From an uncultured Atopobium sp. (GTDB lineage Bacteria > Actinomycetota > Coriobacteriia > Coriobacteriales > Atopobiaceae), in contig CAMPCT010000051.1 in NCBI GenBank assembly GCA_946647055.1, positions 1 through 12,032 of the forward strand: a stretch of 12,032 bases of DNA. The letters run 5' to 3'. The position numbers were made by a program, and so were the translations under genes. Of the stretch, positions 1 through 7,360 are shown piece after piece. Within the stretch, counting starts at the first letter, position 1. Each line of letters starts with the position of its first letter. The notes beneath the pieces are model-generated. The model did no database searches. It saw nothing but the letters and a program-made list of their open reading frames with translations, and was not told where the DNA came from.

Positions 1-1232
1 GTGTCGGGGCCAAAGAAGCCCTCGCACCACGGCCACGCGAAGAACTCCATGGACATGGAGTGGACCTCACAGGACTCCATGCCGCCGAACACGTAGCTCA
101 TGGGGATGCGCTTGCGGTTGAGCCAGCCCTCGAAGGCGTGGCCGGCCTCGTGGGTGATCACCTCGACGTCGCCCTGCGTGCCGTTGAAGTTGGCGAAGAT
201 GAAGGGCACCTCGTAGTCGGCGATGGAGGTGCAGTAGCCGCCGCCCTCCTTGCCCTCGGTCGAGAGGACGTCCATGAGCTCCTGGTCGAGCATGGTGTTG
301 AAGAACTCGCTCGTCTCGGGCGAGAGCTCGTCGTAGAAGCGCTTGCCCTGGGCGATGATGTCGTCGGCCGTGCCCTGCGGGCGCGGGTTGCCCGAGCGGA
401 ACGAGAGCGCTGCATCCGAGAAGGACAGCGGGTAGGGCACGCCGATGCGCTCTGCCTGATGGCGGTAGATCTCCTCGCAGAGCGGCACGACGTAGGCGAT
501 GACGGCGGCGCGGAACTGCTCGATGTCATCCTTGGTGTAGCAGTTGCGCTGCATGCGGTCGTAGCCGAGCGGGATGTAGTCGGCGTACCCGAGCTTCTTG
601 CCCATGGTGTCGCGCAGGTGGACGAGCTCGTCGTAGATGCGGTCGAAGTCCGCCTGATGCTCCTTGTACCATGCCCCCTCGGCCTTCCATGCGGCCAGGC
701 GGGTCGCGTCGTCGGCGTCGGTCTTGAAGGGCGTGAGCTGCGAGAGCGTGTAGACGCCGTCCTGGAAGGGGATCTGCGCCGAGGCGATGAGCTTGCCGTA
801 TTCGGTGGTGAGCTTGCTCTCTGCCTGCATCTCCGGAATGATTGCGGGCGAGAAGCTGCGGGCCTCGATCTCGGCGTTCAGGAACATGAGGTTGCCGTAC
901 TCCGCCTCGAACTGCGGGCGGAAGGGACTCTCGAGCATGGCGAAGGTCCACGTCTGCTCGGGCTCGCGCAGGAGCGGCATGCTCTCGTCCCACCAGTCCT
1001 GCTCGGCGCTGTAGAACTCGTCGCGCGTGTCGATCGAGTGGCGGATGTAACAGAGGTTGCTCAAGGTGTCGACGTGCCGTTCGAGCGTCTCCTTCTCGAG
1101 GAAGACGGCCTTGGCCTCCTCGTAGCTCCCTGCCGCCTTGAGACGTGCGGTGAGCCCTGCGAGCTGTTCGATCACCGCATCGATGTCCGGACGCTCGTAG
1201 GGCATGTCCTTGAACTTGAGCCGCTCGACCAT
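1..1232 (-). CDS. M3-family oligoendopeptidase (partial, C-terminus beyond window)
   Basis: This is a zinc metallopeptidase of family M3 (oligoendopeptidase F-like, TIGR02289 type), which cleaves short peptides, normally in the cytoplasm. The frame stays open for 410 codons from ATG at 1232 to the left edge. The catalytic motif HEAGH is at residues 361-365, followed by the FEGW typical of the family. The N-terminus (MVERLKFKDMPYERPD) matches the usual family start, and the long N-terminal part looks helical. Start choice: a GGAGGAG ribosome binding site at 1240-1246 sits 7 nt before the ATG. Family members run to roughly 550-570 residues, so about 150 residues should lie outside the window, including the third zinc ligand. 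The gene follows the minus-strand GntR/membrane-protein operon but is separated from it by a hairpin, so it probably has its own promoter. The family assignment is firm; the substrate is unknown. Confidence 0.93.
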   Translation of the reverse strand, partial: MVERLKFKDMPYERPDIDAVIEQLAGLTARLKAAGSYEEAKAVFLEKETLERHVDTLSNLCYIRHSIDTRDEFYSAEQDWWDESMPLLREPEQTWTFAMLESPFRPQFEAEYGNLMFLNAEIEARSFSPAIIPEMQAESKLTTEYGKLIASAQIPFQDGVYTLSQLTPFKTDADDATRLAAWKAEGAWYKEHQADFDRIYDELVHLRDTMGKKLGYADYIPLGYDRMQRNCYTKDDIEQFRAAVIAYVVPLCEEIYRHQAERIGVPYPLSFSDAALSFRSGNPRPQGTADDIIAQGKRFYDELSPETSEFFNTMLDQELMDVLSTEGKEGGGYCTSIADYEVPFIFANFNGTQGDVEVITHEAGHAFEGWLNRKRIPMSYVFGGMESCEVHSMSMEFFAWPWCEGFFGPD

Positions 1233-1272
1233 GTGGGTACTCCTCCGTCACCTTCGTTGCCAGACGGGAAGT

Positions 1273-1302
1273 AGTGTAGCGCGGACGGGGGCAAGGCGTC
1301 AC
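1273..1302 (-). promoter_or_regulatory. possible weak promoter for the M3 peptidase
   Basis: On the minus strand, TACACT (1273-1278) as a -10 box lies 18 bp after GTGACG (1297-1302) as a -35 box; each matches the consensus at four of six positions. The -35 would fall in the loop of the upstream hairpin. This is a weak match, proposed only because the gene needs a promoter between the hairpin and its start. Confidence 0.25.
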
Positions 1303-1314
1303 GCCCCCGTCCGC
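1281..1314 (-). terminator. GC-rich hairpin, probable terminator of the GntR/membrane-protein operon
   Basis: A perfect 12-bp inverted repeat (GCGGACGGGGGC at 1281-1292, GCCCCCGTCCGC at 1303-1314) has a 10-nt loop. It begins 11 nt past the stop codon of the DUF1648 protein and lies between that gene and the peptidase start. No U-run follows on either strand, so it may be a weak intrinsic terminator or an mRNA 3'-end stabiliser. A smaller alternative stem (GGCGT/ACGCC) sits inside it. Confidence 0.55.
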
Positions 1315-1324
1315 AAAGCCCATG

Positions 1325-2431
1325 TCAGCCCAGCATGGCTTCGACGGCTACGACGAAGCCGATGGTGAGCACGACGATTCCGATGACGGCAGCCCAGGCG
1401 GCGGGACGCCCACAGTTTATGGTCCAACCCATGCCAAAGCGCTTGGGCACGAAGACGCTCGGGTCATCGGGGTTGAAGTAGACAAAGCCCAGCTTCCAGA
1501 AGCGGTCATCGTCGCGGGCGACCTCGTCGCTCGTGCGGAGCTCCGCGGCCGTGCGTCCACCAGCTTGGCCATATTTGGCGGAGGCCCAAATCGCGGCGGC
1601 CGCGAAGGCGATCGAGGCGACGGTGATGATGGTGCCTGCGGTCCCCAGGGAGACGGCGCCTATGCTGGAGAGGAGGAACGTCGCGCCCATGCAGGCACTG
1701 AGCATGAGGCCGCCCACGAGCATGACGATGCTCTGCAGACGTGCGAACTGCCCATAGGCAAGCGCGGAGGTCGCGGGGGCCGCCGGGTCGATCGGCTTCT
1801 TGGAGCGCAGGACTCCCCAGTGTACGAACGTGAACGCCATGCCCATGAACGCGGCGATGAGCACGGGATAGAGCGCGACGCCCAGGGTCTTGTCGGCATA
1901 GCTGTTGACCGTGCCGTCGAGGCCCGCGTGGATGGGTATCTGGTCGGGCATGCGGTCATAGGAGAGCAGCGCAAAGGCCGCGATGGCAGCGACCACCACC
2001 ACGTGCAGGAGCTCCCAGGCGAGCGAGACGGGCTGGGGGATGGAGTCGTCCGAGACGAAGGCGGCAGAGCGCGACTCCTGGGCGGTCCATCCCTCGGTGG
2101 CCTTGAGCGCCCGTACGCGCGACCGTGCGCGGAGCATGTAGGCGAAGGAGGCGGCGAGGGGCACGAGCACCGCCACCGTGATGACGACGGATGCCGTGAG
2201 GTCGTCTGCCTGTGGGAGCATGAGTGAGGCGACTGCCATGCCGATGACCGTGACCAGTGCCGTCACGATGAGGTACCCACGGTAGAGAGCCTTCACGCGG
2301 GGATCCTGCTTTGCCGAGGGCGGGACCGTGACCGTGAAGCACTCGGTGGGCGGCATGATGAACGGGGTGACGATGAGGATGGCACCCACAAGGGCAACCA
2401 TGAGGACCATGCTGGCGATGATGAAGGTCAT
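1325..2431 (-). CDS. DUF1648/DUF5808 polytopic membrane protein
   Basis: This is a 368-residue integral membrane protein. Hydrophobic segments lie near residues 3-25, 52-72, 80-100, 141-157, 183-205, 233-257, 263-283 and 344-365. The stretch after the fourth segment (YDRMPDQIPIHAG, about 158-170) is the DUF1648 signature, found in SdpI-type immunity proteins and related GntR-linked membrane proteins. Near the C-terminus, DDDRFWKLGFVYFNPDDPSVFVPKR is cut here to its keys: W312, the FNPDDP at 319-324 and VPKR at 328-331. This is the DUF5808 motif. The start codon overlaps the stop codon of the GntR gene (ATGA at 2428-2431), so the two are translationally coupled. Genes of this kind are often controlled by a small GntR/YtrA repressor. 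The molecular role is unknown; defence against envelope stress or a membrane-active peptide is an inference from family neighbours. Confidence 0.88.
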   Translation of the reverse strand: MTFIIASMVLMVALVGAILIVTPFIMPPTECFTVTVPPSAKQDPRVKALYRGYLIVTALVTVIGMAVASLMLPQADDLTASVVITVAVLVPLAASFAYMLRARSRVRALKATEGWTAQESRSAAFVSDDSIPQPVSLAWELLHVVVVAAIAAFALLSYDRMPDQIPIHAGLDGTVNSYADKTLGVALYPVLIAAFMGMAFTFVHWGVLRSKKPIDPAAPATSALAYGQFARLQSIVMLVGGLMLSACMGATFLLSSIGAVSLGTAGTIITVASIAFAAAAIWASAKYGQAGGRTAAELRTSDEVARDDDRFWKLGFVYFNPDDPSVFVPKRFGMGWTINCGRPAAWAAVIGIVVLTIGFVVAVEAMLG

Positions 2432-2841
2432 TTCTGGTCACCTTCCCTTCCTTGCGAGAAAACCGACTGCGCCTGTGCGGACGCAAGTGCGACGAACTCC
2501 TCCTGCGACCCGCCCTGCGCCATGAACTCGAGGGCGAGGTGCGTCATCTCCGACTCGATGCGTTGTCGGTGCTCCTGCGCCTTGGCCGCGGTCATGGTTC
2601 GTGCCGTGTCGGCGATGACGGCGCCGCTCCTTCCGCGCATGGTCACGTAGCCCTCGTCACGCAGCACCGCATAGGCCTTGTTCACGGTGTGCATGTTCAC
2701 GCCGAGGTCGCTTGCGAGCGAACGTACGCTGGGAAGGGTGTCGCCGGGGGAGAGCTCTCCCGTGGCGACGGCATGCACGACCTGCGTGCGGATCTGCCGG
2801 TAGATTGGCTCTTCCGAGGAGAGATTGACTTCCAACAGCAT
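2428..2841 (-). CDS. GntR-family (YtrA-type) transcriptional regulator
   Basis: This is a 137-residue regulator. The winged helix-turn-helix spans about residues 10-75; PIYRQIRTQV, PSVRSLASDLGVN and TVNKAYAVLRDEGY are the classic GntR landmarks. A short helical tail follows in place of a ligand-binding domain, as in the YtrA subfamily, whose members repress membrane-transport or envelope-stress operons. Start choice: ATG at 2841 has GGAGG (2846-2850) 4 nt upstream. A further in-frame ATG at 2853 would add four residues, but it lacks a ribosome binding site, lies inside the operator palindrome and is only a few bases past the predicted transcript start. The stop overlaps the start of the DUF1648 gene. 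The protein probably represses its own operon through the palindrome at 2852-2878. Confidence 0.9.
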   Translation of the reverse strand: MLLEVNLSSEEPIYRQIRTQVVHAVATGELSPGDTLPSVRSLASDLGVNMHTVNKAYAVLRDEGYVTMRGRSGAVIADTARTMTAAKAQEHRQRIESEMTHLALEFMAQGGSQEEFVALASAQAQSVFSQGREGDQK

Positions 2842-2851
2842 GTTTCCTCCC

Positions 2852-2878
2852 ATCTGTTATATGTGTACTATAACAGAT
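2852..2878. promoter_or_regulatory. perfect inverted repeat, probable GntR operator
   Basis: ATCTGTTATA (2852-2861) and TATAACAGAT (2869-2878) form a perfect 10-bp inverted repeat around a 7-bp spacer. It lies immediately upstream of the repressor gene and covers the predicted -10 box at 2867-2872. Size, AT-rich arms and position fit the operators of small GntR/YtrA repressors. Binding is inferred, not shown. Confidence 0.7.
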
Positions 2879-2894
2879 AGAGCAATCTTGTAAA
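2867..2894 (-). promoter_or_regulatory. promoter of the GntR operon
   Basis: On the minus strand, TTTACA (-35, 2889-2894) and TATAGT (-10, 2867-2872) are separated by 16 bp. Transcription should begin near 2860, giving a leader of about 19 nt that carries the GGAGG site. The -10 box is inside the inverted repeat, so a bound repressor would block RNA polymerase. Confidence 0.6.
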
Positions 2895-2904
2895 GGAAGG
2901 AATC

Positions 2905-2976
2905 ATGAAGGGGTGTCTGGTCGCTTGCTTCGCGCCTATCCCCGTCCTGGGGTACGCGAGAGTTCCCGCCGACTAA
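2905..2976 (+). CDS. possible 23-residue peptide, divergent from the GntR gene
   Basis: An ATG at 2905 opens a 23-codon frame ending in TAA at 2974-2976. It is preceded by AAGGAAGG (2893-2900), a good Shine-Dalgarno sequence 4 nt from the start. The peptide begins MKGCLVACFAPIP, with two cysteines and a hydrophobic middle. A divergent -10 (TATAAC, 2869-2874) exists inside the palindrome, but I find no good -35. I recognise no family. It could be a real small gene, a leader peptide or chance; the ribosome binding site is the main argument in favour. Confidence 0.25.
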   Translation: MKGCLVACFAPIPVLGYARVPAD

Positions 2977-3074
2977 TTGAATCACCCGCTAGCAAGATTT
3001 CCGCCCTCGGACTCGTTTCCCCTGCTACCATGTGCTTAGCATGAAACGCAGCTAAAACGAGTGGGGGATGCACC
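2977..3074. other. intergenic region before the deacetylase gene
   Basis: Between the divergent GntR gene and the deacetylase lie about 230 bases, of which this is the part after the small frame. I see no convincing sigma-70 promoter: TAGCAT just before 3040 is a weak -10 without a -35. A GGGGGA stretch 6 nt before the ATG at 3075 serves as ribosome binding site. An imperfect hairpin (CCCC/GGGG core, about 2933-2958) lies just upstream, inside the small frame. Confidence 0.4.
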
Positions 3075-4616
3075 ATGGATTCCGACAAGCAGAAGCGATA
3101 TGGCACGAGGCGCTCGGACGCAGGCACGCGCTCGAGGAGGACGAGTTCCGCGAGGCAGACGTCCGACCAGCGTCCGCAGGTGGAGGCCCGCGGGTCGTCC
3201 GTGCGCCCCACGAGGGAGCGTCCCGCGGGGGAGCGCAGCTCCTCGACGCGCCGTCACACGGCTGACGCTGGCAATCCCTACCTCGCAGACTCGTCCTCGA
3301 GCAAGCGCACCACGAGTCCTCGTCGCAGCTCCCGCCCCTCCTCGGATGCGGCGAAGAAGGCTGGCAGGGCCGTGGGCAACGTCGCCCGTTCCGTCGGTGA
3401 CGTCGGAAAGGGACTGGCCTCGCGGGCAAGCTCCGGCTTTGGCGCCCTCACCAGCCGCTTCCCGCTCCACTACGTCCTTGGTGCGGCGGCCGTCCTCGTG
3501 CTCGCCCTGGTCCTTGGCATCAACCACCTCACGCGCATCCGCGTGACGGTCAACGACCAACCCGTCACCGTGAGCAGCTGGAGCACCGTGCAACGGCTGC
3601 TCGACAGGGACATCGTGACACCGGTTCCCGGCGATTTGCTTGCCGTGGATGGCTCCGTCATCACCGAGGGCGGGGGAGACGTGGCCTCCGTCACCATCAA
3701 CGGGGAGGCGGCGACCGTCACCACCAAGCTCAGCCGTGGTGACGTGGTGACCATTGGCGACGGCGCCGACGTCACCGAGGAGTACACGAGCACCGAGGAG
3801 CCCATCGCACATGGGTCCTCGAGTGACGAGGCGCTCTTCGAGAACTACTGGAACGGCTCCATCCACCTGCTGTCCGACGGCCAGGACGGCGTGCGTACCA
3901 CGCGCACGGGCAGCGTCTCCGGCAAGACCGTCACCGAGGTCACCACCCCGGCGATCGATGCCGGCTTCCACATCTACACGGCGAACGTTGGCGAGGACAA
4001 GGTCATCGCCCTCACCTTCGACGACGGTCCCTGGCCCGAGACCACTGATGCCATCCTCGACATCCTGGAGCAGTACGGTGCCCACGCGACGTTCTTCACC
4101 ATCGGCAACCAGATCGCAGAGCATCCCGACCAGGTCAAGCGTGCCATCGAGCTGGGCTGCCAGGTGTGCACCCACACCTGGGACCATGCCGCAGGCTCTG
4201 GTGGTGGCGTCAACATCTGCTACATGTCTGCAGAGGAGCAGGTCAACGAGATCCAGCAGGGCTACAAGGCCATCGCCGACGTCACGGGCAGCGAGCCCCC
4301 GCACTACTTCCGCGCACCGGGAGGCAACTTCTACGGCGAGGCGGTCACCAACCTGTGGCCCTACGTCGACGCCGAGATCGGCTGGGACGTGGACACCGAG
4401 GACTGGAGGCAGCCCGGGTCCGACTACATCGCCCAGATGATCCTGTCGGCAAAGCCCGGCCAGGTCATCCTCATGCATGATGGCGGTGGTGACCGCTGGC
4501 AGACGGTCGAGGGCCTCAAGCAGGCGATTCCCCAGCTCGTGGAGCAGGGATACACCTTCGTCACCATCGAGGAGCTGCTTGCCTACGGCGCCCCGACGGA
4601 GCAGGCGGACGCGTAG
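3075..4616 (+). CDS. membrane-anchored polysaccharide deacetylase (NodB/CE4 family)
   Basis: This predicted metal-dependent deacetylase (513 residues) removes N- or O-acetyl groups from a cell-wall polymer, most likely peptidoglycan. Residues 1-128 are rich in Arg, Ser and Thr, without hydrophobic stretches, and should be cytoplasmic. One membrane segment follows (about 133-149). Residues about 155-230 resemble DUF348 (as in YabE/RpfB), and 248-291 resemble a G5 domain (LLSDGQDGVRTTRTGSVSG). The catalytic domain (about 305-505) has all CE4 motifs: TFDDG 314-318 (base and metal Asp), HTWDH 367-371 (metal His pair), RAPGGN 413-418, DVDTEDW 438-444 and LMHD 466-469. The enzyme should therefore be active outside the cell. 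The start has GGGGGA 6 nt upstream. Neighbours concern the envelope too. The exact substrate cannot be told; the G5 and DUF348 assignments are by eye and less certain than the deacetylase. Confidence 0.93.
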   Translation: MDSDKQKRYGTRRSDAGTRSRRTSSARQTSDQRPQVEARGSSVRPTRERPAGERSSSTRRHTADAGNPYLADSSSSKRTTSPRRSSRPSSDAAKKAGRAVGNVARSVGDVGKGLASRASSGFGALTSRFPLHYVLGAAAVLVLALVLGINHLTRIRVTVNDQPVTVSSWSTVQRLLDRDIVTPVPGDLLAVDGSVITEGGGDVASVTINGEAATVTTKLSRGDVVTIGDGADVTEEYTSTEEPIAHGSSSDEALFENYWNGSIHLLSDGQDGVRTTRTGSVSGKTVTEVTTPAIDAGFHIYTANVGEDKVIALTFDDGPWPETTDAILDILEQYGAHATFFTIGNQIAEHPDQVKRAIELGCQVCTHTWDHAAGSGGGVNICYMSAEEQVNEIQQGYKAIADVTGSEPPHYFRAPGGNFYGEAVTNLWPYVDAEIGWDVDTEDWRQPGSDYIAQMILSAKPGQVILMHDGGGDRWQTVEGLKQAIPQLVEQGYTFVTIEELLAYGAPTEQADA

Positions 4617-4628
4617 GCGGAAGATCCG

Positions 4629-4645
4629 GAGGGGGCATCCCCCTC
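4629..4645 (+). terminator. short GC hairpin after the deacetylase, weak terminator candidate
   Basis: GAGGGGG (4629-4635) and CCCCCTC (4639-4645) form a 7-bp stem with a 3-nt loop, 13 nt past the deacetylase stop. There is no U-run. It could end the deacetylase transcript or only slow polymerase. A second bulged stem (GCCCTT at 4663-4668 with AAGGGC at 4679-4684) follows and overlaps the -35 box of the next gene. Confidence 0.35.
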
Positions 4646-4671
4646 TCATGCCCGCGCGAAAAGCCCTTTTG

Positions 4672-4701
4672 TTGCGACAAGGGCGGGGATACGAGTAAAA
4701 T
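4672..4701 (+). promoter_or_regulatory. promoter of the single-pass membrane protein gene
   Basis: TTGCGA (-35, 4672-4677, four of six consensus bases) and TAAAAT (-10, 4696-4701, five of six) are separated by 18 bp. Transcription would begin near 4708. This may drive only the next gene or the whole block to 10747, since no strong terminator is visible in between. Confidence 0.55.
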
Positions 4702-4743
4702 CGTCACGTTATGGGCAGTGCCCAAGCTTGGCGGGAGACCGAC

Positions 4744-6042
4744 GTGACGACTGACGAATTGCAGACGGAGCAGGACGAGGTGGCGCGTGACGACGCGCCT
4801 GCCTCCGAAGAGCCTGTCGACAAGACCGTCATCTCCTCCACGACGGCGATTCCCGCCGACGAGAGGCATCAGCTCAAGGAGGAGCCCTTCGAGGTCCCCG
4901 AAGTCACGCCCATGCCCACCTGGGCCCTGGGGGTGATGTTTGCCGCTGCCGCAGCCATCGTCGCGGCCATTGCGATTGCCTTCCTCACCCCACCCACGCT
5001 CGCCCTCGACCGCGTGGTCATGGACTTCGATGCCGCCGAGCTCGAGGGCATGGAGCTCTCGGACTCCGTCTATGCCGTCAATGACGGGTATAAGCTGGTC
5101 GGCGAGCAGGCCTCGGGCATCGAGGACAACGGCACGGGACACAAGGTGGCCTACATCGACGCCGCGTTCGAGAACGAGAGCTTCTCCGTCGTCATGGGCA
5201 TCGAGCAGGCCTACGAGCTGGTCGGTCGCGAGTGGGTGGCGAGGGACTACCGCATCACGCACGTCGACGCCCTGCCCATCGCACCGGTCGACGCGGACCT
5301 TGTCCTGTCGGACATCGAGAAGGTCTTCACCAAGGTCGCGCCGTACCGTGGCTCCCGCATCGAGGAGGTCTATGCGGGCGGTGAGTTCGAAGTCGTCGAG
5401 AACGCGCTGGACAAGGACGACGACGGGAACATCATCTGCCGCACTACCATCGCCATGCACCGGACGCTCGACCTGAGCCAATATGACGGCGAGGTCACGG
5501 TGACCTTCAGGTTCTATCCCGGCGCCGCGTCGAGTGATGCCGGCACGTGGCGACTCATCTCGGCCGATGCGAGCGAGGAATCGTGGACGCCGTCACTCGC
5601 CCCCATCAAGGGCACGTGGCTGGGCGTTCTCGAGTCGACCACCAACACGAACCTGATTCTCGACACCGGGCGTTGCATGGCGGGCCTATCCGCCGGCCTC
5701 ACCCTCGAGGTGACCGAGTTCAACCAGAGCAGCGGCCGCATGACCGCCAACATCACCTTTGTCGCACACAACCACGCAGGCATCCCGGAGGACTCCGAGG
5801 GCACCGACGGCGACGTCGTCGTGACGCTCGAGGGGCAGGTGGTGAACCTCGACCCCAAGACGCTCGAGGGCTCGCTCGTTCCCCTTGAGTCCGGCGGTGA
5901 GCAGGGCTCCTTCCAGATCGATTTCTATAACGACGATGGCGTGTGGGAGGCGCAGGTAACGAGCGGGATTGCCGGCAGTGACAGCGTCTTCGCGCTGGGC
6001 ATGACGGAGTTCGTCGACGTGTATGTCCTCGAGCGCGGATAG
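4744..6042 (+). CDS. single-pass membrane protein of unknown function
   Basis: I do not recognise a family. From the GTG at 4744 the protein has 432 residues: an acidic cytoplasmic stretch (1-58), one membrane segment (about 60-82, rich in Ala and Ile), and an extracellular part of about 350 residues. That part is acidic, beta-rich in appearance (many alternating Val/Thr strands) and ends FVDVYVLERG. It has only two cysteines outside. No catalytic motif is apparent. Start choice: GTG 4744 has GGGAG (4733-4737) 6 nt upstream. An ATG at 4711 in the same frame would add 11 residues but has no ribosome binding site and is only 2-4 nt from the predicted transcript start, so it would be a leaderless message. 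The gene sits between a wall deacetylase and the ABC pair, suggesting an envelope role. It could be a lineage-specific partner of either. Confidence 0.85.
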   Translation: MTTDELQTEQDEVARDDAPASEEPVDKTVISSTTAIPADERHQLKEEPFEVPEVTPMPTWALGVMFAAAAAIVAAIAIAFLTPPTLALDRVVMDFDAAELEGMELSDSVYAVNDGYKLVGEQASGIEDNGTGHKVAYIDAAFENESFSVVMGIEQAYELVGREWVARDYRITHVDALPIAPVDADLVLSDIEKVFTKVAPYRGSRIEEVYAGGEFEVVENALDKDDDGNIICRTTIAMHRTLDLSQYDGEVTVTFRFYPGAASSDAGTWRLISADASEESWTPSLAPIKGTWLGVLESTTNTNLILDTGRCMAGLSAGLTLEVTEFNQSSGRMTANITFVAHNHAGIPEDSEGTDGDVVVTLEGQVVNLDPKTLEGSLVPLESGGEQGSFQIDFYNDDGVWEAQVTSGIAGSDSVFALGMTEFVDVYVLERG

Positions 6043-6132
6043 GGATACGGGCGAACAGTGCGGAGTTGCGGAACCCCCACTAGGCACGAGCCTTTTGGGC
6101 GTGGAACCAGATAGCAGGGAAGCGAGGCGGTG
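6043..6132. other. 90-bp spacer without clear promoter or terminator
   Basis: I see no convincing -10/-35 pair and no hairpin with a U-run here, only an imperfect stem around the TTTT at 6092-6095. The absence of both signals makes co-transcription of the membrane protein gene with the GAF-ABC gene plausible. A GAGG at 6124-6127 is the ribosome binding site for the next gene. Confidence 0.4.
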
Positions 6133-7353
6133 ATGGACGCGACGTCGATGATGACGTTTCGGGCAATCGGAGAGATCAACAAGGCGATCTCGCAGGCGGA
6201 GTCGCTTGACGATGCGCTCAAGGGGTGCCTGAGGGTCATTCAGGAAAGCCTTGGTGCCGAGCACGTCGTCATCTGGTACTACGACGAAAAGGGTGACAAG
6301 CGCCTTCATCCCGAGTTTTGGGTGGGACCGAACGACCTCACGTCCGTGAGCCATGCGGTGGGCGAAGGCGCGGTCGGAAGGTCCTTCCAAGGGCAGCGGG
6401 CGGTGCGCTCCCTCTGGTTCGAGGCGTCGCCCGACCCGTGCACCCAGGCTGACTTCGCAGGCGTCGACGTGAGGTCCTCCGTCTGCGCGCCCTTCTCGAG
6501 CAGATTTGACAACTATGGCGTCATCCAGGTCGTCAACAAGGCCGGAGGCAAGCGCCTCACCGAGGAGGACGCCGACGTCATCGAGATCATGAGCATGCTT
6601 GTCGCCCAGGCGGTGGCTGACAACGAGTCCCGCTTCGAGGCGTGGCAGCATGGCCCCACCATCATGGAGCTGCGCGACATCACGCGGGAGTTCCAGAACG
6701 GCGACACCATCTCCAAGGTCCTGCGTGGCATCAACCTCGACGTCTACGAGGGCGAGTTCCTGGTCCTGCTCGGCGAGTCCGGATGCGGCAAGTCCACGCT
6801 GCTCAACATCATCGGTGGCATGGACAAGGCCACGTCGGGCACCTTCCGCTACCTCCATCAGGACCTCTCGGACGCGGACCCGACCACGCTCACGGAGTAT
6901 CGGCGCCGCAACATCGGCTTCATCTTCCAGAGCTACAACCTCATGCCCAACCTCACCGCCTATCAGAACCTCGCCCTCATCGCCGACCTGGTGGACGATC
7001 CCATGCCGGTCGACGAGGCGCTCAAGAGCGTGGGGCTCGAGTCTCGCGCCAAGAGCTACCCCTCCCGTCTCTCTGGTGGCCAGCAGCAGCGCATCTCCAT
7101 CGCGCGCGCCCTCGTCAAGCGCCCCAAGGTCATCCTTGCCGACGAGCCCACGGCCGCCCTCGACTACACCACCTCCATCGAGGTGCTCACCACCCTCGAG
7201 GAGGTGCTCTCGCAGGGCACGACCCTCATCATGGTCACGCACAACGAGGAGATCGCCCGCATGGCAAACCGCGTCGTGCGCCTGCGCGGTGGACAGCTCC
7301 ACGAGGTGACGGTCAACCGCCATCCCGTCCATGCGACCGAGCTCGTCTGGTAG
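6133..7353 (+). CDS. GAF domain-ABC transporter ATPase fusion
   Basis: This 406-residue cytoplasmic protein joins a small-molecule sensor domain to the motor of an ABC machine. Residues about 10-165 form a GAF domain: two opening helices, then [14 protein letters not shown], the central loop GEGAVGRSF and the strands YGVIQVVNK. Residues about 178-400 are a MacB/LolD-type ATPase with Walker [10 protein letters not shown] (214-222), Q-loop FQSYN, signature LSGGQQQ (313-319), Walker B VILADEP (333-339) and H-loop His370. All catalytic residues are present. Start choice: ATG 6133 follows GAGG by 5 nt; the GTG just before it is less well spaced. No ribosome binding site precedes the internal ATG at 6664, so the fusion is not two genes. 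The permease begins 7 nt after the stop, so the two form one complex. MacB/LolD ATPases normally lack a sensor domain (about 220-250 residues), so regulation by a ligand is inferred. Which ligand cannot be told. Confidence 0.92.
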   Translation: MDATSMMTFRAIGEINKAISQAESLDDALKGCLRVIQESLGAEHVVIWYYDEKGDKRLHPEFWVGPNDLTSVSHAVGEGAVGRSFQGQRAVRSLWFEASPDPCTQADFAGVDVRSSVCAPFSSRFDNYGVIQVVNKAGGKRLTEEDADVIEIMSMLVAQAVADNESRFEAWQHGPTIMELRDITREFQNGDTISKVLRGINLDVYEGEFLVLLGESGCGKSTLLNIIGGMDKATSGTFRYLHQDLSDADPTTLTEYRRRNIGFIFQSYNLMPNLTAYQNLALIADLVDDPMPVDEALKSVGLESRAKSYPSRLSGGQQQRISIARALVKRPKVILADEPTAALDYTTSIEVLTTLEEVLSQGTTLIMVTHNEEIARMANRVVRLRGGQLHEVTVNRHPVHATELVW

Positions 7354-7360
7354 GTGAGCG

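Noticed and set aside
60..1274. 404-residue open frame on the plus strand opposite the M3 peptidase
   Set aside because: It is antisense to a gene with an intact HEAGH motif and family-like sequence. Its product is a low-complexity Val/Leu/Glu/Asp/Gly string typical of the complement of GC-rich coding DNA.
3036..4649. 537-residue minus-strand frame opposite the deacetylase
   Set aside because: The plus strand carries all five CE4 motifs. The antisense product shows no domain and has the composition of a shadow frame.
6070..6109. direct repeat GGAACC in the spacer before the GAF-ABC gene
   Set aside because: A 6-bp repeat in about 90 bp of GC-rich DNA is close to chance and does not align with any promoter element.
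6664..7353. separate ABC ATPase gene starting at the internal ATG 6664
   Set aside because: No ribosome binding site precedes this ATG, and the frame is continuous with the GAF domain, so a fusion is the simpler reading.
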